A stretch of DNA of 38,584 bases. Source: an uncultured Treponema sp. (GTDB lineage Bacteria; Spirochaetota; Spirochaetia; Treponematales; Treponemataceae). This document shows, one piece after another, positions 18,273-23,965 of the stretch. The notes under the pieces were generated by a model. The model worked only from the letters and a program-made list of their open reading frames with translations, was not told the origin of the DNA and did no database searches. The translations under genes were made by a program, and so were the position numbers. The stretch lies in NCBI GenBank assembly GCA_945915085.1, contig CAMEET010000006.1, positions 1-38,584 of the forward strand, read 5' to 3'. Position 1 is the stretch's first letter. Each line of letters opens with the position of its first letter.

Positions 18273-19712
18273 CTATTGTAAGATTTCCCAAAATCCACCG
18301 TTATCCGCACCATTACGATAGATATATTTTTCCTTTTGCAATTCTGCAATCATTTTCTTAACAGTTGTATGTCCTGTACCAAGCAATTTTTCTAATTCTT
18401 CGATAGTAACATACTTATTATCACTTATAGCATTTATTATTTTCTGACACTTTTCTGGCCACTTTTCTGGCCACTTTTCTGGCCACTTTTGTAATTTCAG
18501 GCCATTTTTTTCAAAATCCTTATTTTTAACTTCATTTTCTACATTAGTTTCAATACCAAAATTTAAATTTTTGATGATTGCAGTAAATGAAAATGGTGTC
18601 GATTTAAATACAGGAAGATTTTCTTCCCTATAGTTTGGAGCAAATTTTACTGCAGCCAGAATCTTTCTAAAACCACTTCCACGTCGTTCCATAAAATCCA
18701 TGCGATTCATCAAATCTGCAATTACTGGATTTCGTCTTGTGGAAATGATGTTTTCTAAGTCCTGATTTTGAACAGGAACACCATCATACATTCCACCAGG
18801 ATTTTGGATTTCTATTCTGTCATCAAATATATCAATATGAATTTCACTTCCAAGAACACCATAATCACGATGGACAAGTGCATTTACCATTGCTTCATGT
18901 ATTGCACGCTCTGGAAAGTTCTCTTTTTCAATTCGGGAATCTGCCGTTTTGTACCATATTTTCTGATTATGCAATTTTATAAAACTTTCACTATCCGTCA
19001 GTAAATGCAAAATATTTCCGCTAAACTCTTTGTCATCTATTGCATCAACAGAACTCGGTGCCTTTGAAAGTCCATTCCATCTGGTACAGAAAATTCTTGA
19101 CTGTCTGAATGGACTAACATCTGTAAACAACGCTCCAGTATTTGTAAGGTATCCATCTTTTGTAATAAGACCAAACGATAAATAATCTCCAGATTCAAGA
19201 TGATTTCCTGTTTTGTTAAAATAAACTGATTCCAAAAGTGTAAAACTAAAATCTTTTGCTTTATGTTCTGATTTTAAAGTATCCCAAGTTCGGTTAGTGC
19301 CTTTTAGAATAAGCTCATGTAAAATAGGAGTATCAGCTTGAACACTTGAAGAACCAGCACGAATAAAAGTGATTTTAGTAGAATTTTCTATAAGATAATA
19401 AGGAGTATTTAAGCCTCCCATAATCTTCAGAACAAGAACCTCTTCATTGTTTTCTGTAACATCTGGTTCAAGAATGAATTCTGGAATAGGAGAAACTCTG
19501 TCTTTTATGCAGGCTGTAATAAATTCTATTTCTTTTTGCATATCTGCAATTGGTTTATGAGTTCTTGTTTCATCATCAATACCAAAAACAAGCATACCCC
19601 CAATGCCATTAGCAAAGGCACACACACTTTTGAGCCAACTTTTTGTTTTTAAATGTTCCACTTCTCTTTTAAAGTCACATTCCGTATGTCCAAGTCTATA
19701 ATTATTAAGCAA
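18273..19712 (-). CDS. AlbA_2 (Schlafen-like) ATP-binding protein with C-terminal winged helix, copy 1
   Basis: ECDFKREVEHLKTKSWLKSVCAFANGIGGMLVFGIDDE; HEAMVNALVHRDY...GSEIHIDIFDDRIEIQNPGGMYDG; KWPE repeat; C-terminal HTH. Probable TTG start after GGGAG. Confidence 0.88.
   Translation of the reverse strand: MLNNYRLGHTECDFKREVEHLKTKSWLKSVCAFANGIGGMLVFGIDDETRTHKPIADMQKEIEFITACIKDRVSPIPEFILEPDVTENNEEVLVLKIMGGLNTPYYLIENSTKITFIRAGSSSVQADTPILHELILKGTNRTWDTLKSEHKAKDFSFTLLESVYFNKTGNHLESGDYLSFGLITKDGYLTNTGALFTDVSPFRQSRIFCTRWNGLSKAPSSVDAIDDKEFSGNILHLLTDSESFIKLHNQKIWYKTADSRIEKENFPERAIHEAMVNALVHRDYGVLGSEIHIDIFDDRIEIQNPGGMYDGVPVQNQDLENIISTRRNPVIADLMNRMDFMERRGSGFRKILAAVKFAPNYREENLPVFKSTPFSFTAIIKNLNFGIETNVENEVKNKDFEKNGLKLQKWPEKWPEKWPEKCQKIINAISDNKYVTIEELEKLLGTGHTTVKKMIAELQKEKYIYRNGADNGGFWEILQ
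18450..18490 (-). repeat. Perfect 12-bp tandem repeat (about 3.4 copies) encoding (KWPE)n in AlbA_2 copy 1
   Basis: cttttctggcca at 18450-18461, 18462-18473, 18474-18485, then cttttg; protein QKWPEKWPEKWPEKCQK. Confidence 0.95.
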
Positions 19713-19727
19713 AGAGTACTCCCTTTT

Positions 19728-19826
19728 TTACACAAACATCTTGCCAAGCAATGTGTTTTTTATAGTTTTTAATCTTTCCACAACATCATTCTCAAAGTCT
19801 GCTTCTATAGTGTATTTTTTTGACAT
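19728..19826 (-). pseudogene. In-frame chimeric remnant: hsdR start fused to hsdS end (32 codons, possible microprotein)
   Basis: Reads MSKKYTIEADFENDVVERLKTIKNTLLGKMFV*. The first 17 aa equal the HsdR N terminus and LKTIKNTLLGKMFV equals the HsdS C terminus. An RBS-like AGGAAG precedes it. Confidence 0.9.
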
Positions 19827-20689
19827 AAGAAACTTCCTGTTCCAAATTCTTTTTTAATATTGTTTGGGCATTTTTTATAAAGTTCAGAAATCTTTTTGTA
19901 AAACGAAGCCTGCATGTCAGCATCATTTTTCATCATTTTTTGAAGACAGAAAATAAAAGCACCAATCTTTGTTCCGTCAATTTGTAATGCTCTCATATCC
20001 TGTGTAATGGCAGGGGTAGAATTAAAGTTAGAAAACAAAATCTTTCTATGGTGAGCACATTGATTTCTTAAATCTGCTAATGACTTTATAACAGATTTGA
20101 TTTCTGTTTTAGTAAAACCAAAATATTTGCCAACTTTATCCAGATACTTTACTTTATCAATATTACAAAACAGTTTTGAAATCTTACCAAAAGAAACAAT
20201 TTCAACCATCTTCCATGCAGGCGGTGCTTCGTAAATATCTTTACCGTTCACATCCTGTCCTATAACAGTTATTCCTGCATTCTTAAAATCTTTTTCACAT
20301 TCAACCAAAGTCTGAGTATGAAAAGATGAATTTTTAAAGTTCGATGAATCCAGATAAAAGAAAGGATCCTGTTTATCATTTGAAACAATATAAGCAAAAG
20401 CTGTTCGAAAAGAAACTTCCGCCCACGAAAGTGCTTCCATTAAAATTGAACGTAATTCTCTGTCCAGATTATAAAGAGTAACAACATCTTCAAATGTCAG
20501 CCCTGTAAAATCATCTTTTACAGAAACAAGAGAATTTGCATAATGGCAGAAGCGGTAATAATTTACACGACGCAATATATTTTCTGCTTCATTCTTATCT
20601 GCAACAGTCATGTTACGGCTTTCAAGAATAGAAACCTGTGTAGTTACAGTTGTGGCGGGCTTTGCCCATGTCGAAGGTTTCCTTATCAT
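19805..20689 (-). CDS. Abi_2/AbiF-like HEPN-domain abortive infection protein
   Basis: MIRKPSTWAKPATTVTTQVSILESRNM..., RRVNYYRFCHYANSL, LDRELRSILMEALSWAEVSFRTAFAY, HEPN Rx4H motif DLRNQCAHHRK. The ORF track extends to 20809 but MIRK at 20689 follows an RBS-like AAGGATGG. Confidence 0.88.
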   Translation of the reverse strand: MIRKPSTWAKPATTVTTQVSILESRNMTVADKNEAENILRRVNYYRFCHYANSLVSVKDDFTGLTFEDVVTLYNLDRELRSILMEALSWAEVSFRTAFAYIVSNDKQDPFFYLDSSNFKNSSFHTQTLVECEKDFKNAGITVIGQDVNGKDIYEAPPAWKMVEIVSFGKISKLFCNIDKVKYLDKVGKYFGFTKTEIKSVIKSLADLRNQCAHHRKILFSNFNSTPAITQDMRALQIDGTKIGAFIFCLQKMMKNDADMQASFYKKISELYKKCPNNIKKEFGTGSFLCQKNTL

Positions 20690-20718
20690 ATACCATCCTT
20701 TATAAATACTATCAGGGC

Positions 20719-20775
20719 AAAAAAAAGTCCTCCCGGTGTAGTGCAATAAAAGCACTACGGTGGAAGGCACTGTTA
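20719..20775 (-). ncRNA. Candidate short hairpin ncRNA (or terminated leader) upstream of the AbiF-like gene
   Basis: Minus strand: CCTTCC-ACC-GTAGTGC-TTTTATT-GCACTAC-ACC-GGGAGG-AC-TTTTTTTT; 7-bp perfect inner stem, 6-bp outer stem with one G.U, 3x3 internal loop, 8-T tract. Confidence 0.6.
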
Positions 20776-20780
20776 TTATT

Positions 20781-20809
20781 AAGATAACACTAAAATGCCC
20801 CCAAGTCAA
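20781..20809 (-). promoter_or_regulatory. Sigma70-type promoter for the candidate ncRNA
   Basis: Minus strand TTGACT (20804-20809) - 17 nt - TATCTT (20781-20786). Confidence 0.6.
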
Positions 20810-20878
20810 TATTTTTGTAGTTTTTTAGTAGTTTTTAATATTTTTACATCCTTATAAAATATTTTCTACAGAAGAGAT

Positions 20879-21214
20879 TTATTTTAACTCTTCTTCTAAT
20901 TTGCAAATCAAAGCATCTCTTTTCTGTATAAATTCTTCATCTGTATATTTTAAATAGAATCTATTTTTATCTGTAATTCTATTAGGATTACAGCATAAAT
21001 TAAAATAATACTCTGCAATTTCTCTGGTAACTGCTATTGTATAAATAATGCACCGTATCTTTTCATTTTTGATATCTTCAGGCATTTCATCAATTGCTAC
21101 ATAACACATCAGAAATTGCATTAATTCCTTCAAACATTTATCTTCAGTTGCAAAAAAAGATTCTTTGCCTTTTTCAGAAAGGTAATACTTTCCAAGAATA
21201 TCAATTTTTCCCAT
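20879..21214 (-). CDS. Small protein of unknown function (111 aa)
   Basis: Complete ORF MGKIDILGKYYLSEKGKESFF... with RBS-like GGTGAAAGAAG upstream; co-oriented in the island. Confidence 0.65.
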   Translation of the reverse strand: MGKIDILGKYYLSEKGKESFFATEDKCLKELMQFLMCYVAIDEMPEDIKNEKIRCIIYTIAVTREIAEYYFNLCCNPNRITDKNRFYLKYTDEEFIQKRDALICKLEEELK

Positions 21215-21254
21215 CTTCTTTCACCTTTCATTGAACTGTCTAAAAAGTATCGTC

Positions 21255-21317
21255 ATGCTGAATTTAGTTCAGCATCTACACTCTGATTAGAATTTATTAT
21301 CCTCACCCTGACAGGGT
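21255..21317. repeat. REP-like/terminator hairpins between hsdS and the small ORF
   Basis: ATGCTGAA-TTTAG-TTCAGCAT (21255-21275) and ACCCT-GAC-AGGGT (21305-21317). Confidence 0.55.
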
Positions 21318-21332
21318 ATGTTTCGTTTTTTT

Positions 21333-22535
21333 CTACACAAACATCTTGCCAAGCAATGTGTTTTTTATAGTTTTTAGTTTTTCTATTTTTTTTGCCTGGG
21401 TGGAAATTAGATTATCTAAGCTATTAAAATAGAGAGCGATTTTTTCTTGTTCCCTATTATTCGGCATTAAAACTTTTGTATTAAAAACCTGTTGTTTAGA
21501 AACACTCGGAATATTAGCGGACTGCTGACTTTTTATAAAATCATCTTGTTGCTGCTTCAATATGTGATATAAAAAAATCCAATTTGAGGAATCTTTTACC
21601 CCTAATGAATAACAACTATTTCCTGCCCAATAATTAGAAGCACATTTATTTACAAATCCAGCATTTGCTCCCCTTGCACTTATAATTACTTTACATCCTT
21701 CTTCATTATATTCATCATAGTATCCAGTATTTGAAATACCACCATTATAAACTGGATACGGAGCACCTTTTCTCTGTTTAGTTTGTATAACAAACTCTCC
21801 AATTGAAATTGAACAAAAATCCCCCAACTTCTTTTCCACCCACTCATCCGTAAAACCTTTAAATCTGATTTCGGGAACTTGGCTTCCTTTTTTGGGGAAC
21901 ATTTTTTGCAACATACTTTTTTTTAGTGCTACTAGTTTGTCATATTCTTTTTGTGTTGAAGTTATGAGGGTATCTATTTTAGAGAATAATTCTCCGATTT
22001 TGGTTTGTTCTGCTTTATTCGGATATTTTACAGAAGTCTTCTGAACATTTGTTTTAGAAATAGAAGTAACTTTAGTTCCCTGCATATATGGAATTAGTTG
22101 ATTATGGTAAGCAGGACTATTTATAAAATAACCAAGATATTTTTCTTGAAATTGTAATTTTGGACGTGCTACAAAAGTATGCAATCCTGCCAATACATTT
22201 TCATTTTCAAGATCTGTAATCTCAACAGCCTTTCCACATGTTTCATCTTCTGCAGTATCCGCAAATACAATGTCTCCATTCTTTAAGAAATTCTTTGAAT
22301 CAACTTTTACATTATCAGGAATAAATGGAAAGTCATCCTTCTTTACACTAAGAATAGAATTATATTTAATTAGAATATCACCGTAATGAACATTCTTTGT
22401 TGATGTTTTTTCAGAGGTAAGTTCAGCACGTGAAAAAGTATTGTTTGAAACTGAAGTATCAAAAACCTCTTTATAATTCTTCTCTTCCCATTCTTCATCA
22501 AATCCGTTAAATCTTATTTGAGGTGTATTAGTCAT
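21333..22535 (-). CDS. hsdS: Type I restriction specificity subunit HsdS (two TRDs)
   Basis: Two half-repeats: PQIRFNGFDEEWEEK... and PEIRFKGFTDEWVEKKLGDF..., conserved regions KIDTLITSTQKEYDKLVALKKSMLQKMFP and SLDNLISTQAKKIEKLKTIKNTLLGKMFV. Confidence 0.95.
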   Translation of the reverse strand: MTNTPQIRFNGFDEEWEEKNYKEVFDTSVSNNTFSRAELTSEKTSTKNVHYGDILIKYNSILSVKKDDFPFIPDNVKVDSKNFLKNGDIVFADTAEDETCGKAVEITDLENENVLAGLHTFVARPKLQFQEKYLGYFINSPAYHNQLIPYMQGTKVTSISKTNVQKTSVKYPNKAEQTKIGELFSKIDTLITSTQKEYDKLVALKKSMLQKMFPKKGSQVPEIRFKGFTDEWVEKKLGDFCSISIGEFVIQTKQRKGAPYPVYNGGISNTGYYDEYNEEGCKVIISARGANAGFVNKCASNYWAGNSCYSLGVKDSSNWIFLYHILKQQQDDFIKSQQSANIPSVSKQQVFNTKVLMPNNREQEKIALYFNSLDNLISTQAKKIEKLKTIKNTLLGKMFV

Positions 22536-23961
22536 TTTTCAAAACCTCCCAATGTCCATTTTTTCTTGCACCAATACGAGAAATTAATCCATTTTCCCGC
22601 AGTTTTTTTAATGTTCTGCTTATGGTAGGTTCAGAAAATCCTGTTTTAGCCACAAGGTTTGGTATGGTGATTTTAGGGTTATTTTTTATTTCTGAAAAAA
22701 TTAAGTTTTCCGTTTCAGAAAAACTTATCCTATCATTTATCCTATCATTTATCCTATCATTTATCCTATCATTTATCCTATCATCTTGGACAATTAAACT
22801 GTCATCTTGTGTAGTTTCACTATCATAATTCACATTCGGGAATGTAATAGTAAAACCCCAGTGTTCGCTTAAAAACACAGGTTTTTTTTCATAAGAACTG
22901 TATGCGTCAAGTATCTTTTTGAATCCGCTGCCACGACGCTCCATGTAGTTCAGGCGGCTGAAAATATCAGCAAGCACAGGATTCCTTCGCATTGAAGGAA
23001 TGGCACGCAAGTTTTTACCTTCCAAAGTTGAGCCGTCCATCATTCCTCCGGGAGAAAAGATTTCAAGACGGTCATCAAACATATCAATATGAACTTTGCT
23101 GCCAAGTTCCAGATAATTACGATGTATAAGAGCGTTCACAAGAGCTTCCATGTAAGCTCGGTCGGGATAATCTGGCATTTCAAGCCGTGATGCAGGAAGC
23201 TTTTTCCATGCCTTTCTTGTGTTGCGGGCAATAAAAGCAAGACCTTCTTGCAAGAGCGTTATGATGCTGCCGGAATATTCCGCATCATCCAGAGCGTCCG
23301 TCAAACCAGAAGCCTTTGTAAGTCCGTTCCATCTTGTGCAAAATACACGCGAATGTCGGACAGGTGAGTCATCTGCAATAAGTGCACCGGCATTTGTAAG
23401 GTTTCCGTTTCCGTCAATAATACCGAATGATTCATAATCAGTGTCTTCAAAGGATTTTCCGGTCTGTTTAAAATATACGGAACGCAGTTTTGTAAAAGCC
23501 ATGTCCTTAAAATCATAGATTGACTTCAGACTGTCATAGGTCTGACCGCTGCCTTTTAACACAAGTTCCCTAAGCTGGGAAGGAGAAGCCACAACGCTTT
23601 CATTTCCTACGCGGACAAATGCAATAAGCTGACCGTCGCCCTGATAGTAATATGGATTCTGATTTCCTGCAAAAACACTTAGTACGAGAATCGTTTTTTC
23701 TTCGACCGTCTCAAACGAAAACTTAAACTCAGGTATCGGGTTCATGTGCATTTTTATTGCTTCGCTTATTTTTTCAGCATCGCCCTGTGCGTCAGAAAGT
23801 CCGACAATTTCATCATTATCAGAGATTCCGAAAAACAGTTTTCCGCCAAAAGAATTCGCAAAAGCACTAACGCTTTTAAGCCAGCTTTTGGGGCGTTTTT
23901 CTTCGAGTGCCTGTTTTTTATCGTATTCGGAAGTTTCTCCTATTAAGTACTTTAAGTTCAT
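22528..23961 (-). CDS. AlbA_2 (Schlafen-like) ATP-binding protein with C-terminal winged helix, copy 2
   Basis: SEYDKKQALEEKRPKSWLKSVSAFANSFGGKLFFGISDN; MEALVNALIHRNY...GSKVHIDMFDDRLEIFSPGGMMDG; NDRI repeat; C-terminal wHTH. Overlaps the hsdS start by 8 nt. Confidence 0.9.
   Translation of the reverse strand: MNLKYLIGETSEYDKKQALEEKRPKSWLKSVSAFANSFGGKLFFGISDNDEIVGLSDAQGDAEKISEAIKMHMNPIPEFKFSFETVEEKTILVLSVFAGNQNPYYYQGDGQLIAFVRVGNESVVASPSQLRELVLKGSGQTYDSLKSIYDFKDMAFTKLRSVYFKQTGKSFEDTDYESFGIIDGNGNLTNAGALIADDSPVRHSRVFCTRWNGLTKASGLTDALDDAEYSGSIITLLQEGLAFIARNTRKAWKKLPASRLEMPDYPDRAYMEALVNALIHRNYLELGSKVHIDMFDDRLEIFSPGGMMDGSTLEGKNLRAIPSMRRNPVLADIFSRLNYMERRGSGFKKILDAYSSYEKKPVFLSEHWGFTITFPNVNYDSETTQDDSLIVQDDRINDRINDRINDRINDRISFSETENLIFSEIKNNPKITIPNLVAKTGFSEPTISRTLKKLRENGLISRIGARKNGHWEVLKND
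22725..22784 (-). repeat. Perfect 12-bp tandem repeat (about 5 copies) encoding (NDRI)n in AlbA_2 copy 2
   Basis: cctatcatttat at 22729, 22741, 22753, 22765 plus cctatcat at 22777; preceded by ttat. Protein DDRINDRINDRINDRINDRIS. Confidence 0.95.
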
Positions 23962-23965
23962 ACTT

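Noticed and set aside
19728-19826. Duplicate hsdR/hsdS ends as an assembly artefact
   Set aside because: The hsdR-derived part differs from resident hsdR at several synonymous sites, so it is a diverged copy and not a duplicated read.
19729-21376. 43-bp direct repeats as transposon ends
   Set aside because: They are in-frame hsdS coding sequence, and no transposase or integrase lies between them.
18450-22784. 12-bp tandem repeats as CRISPR arrays
   Set aside because: Units are contiguous without spacers and lie in frame within AlbA_2 coding sequences.
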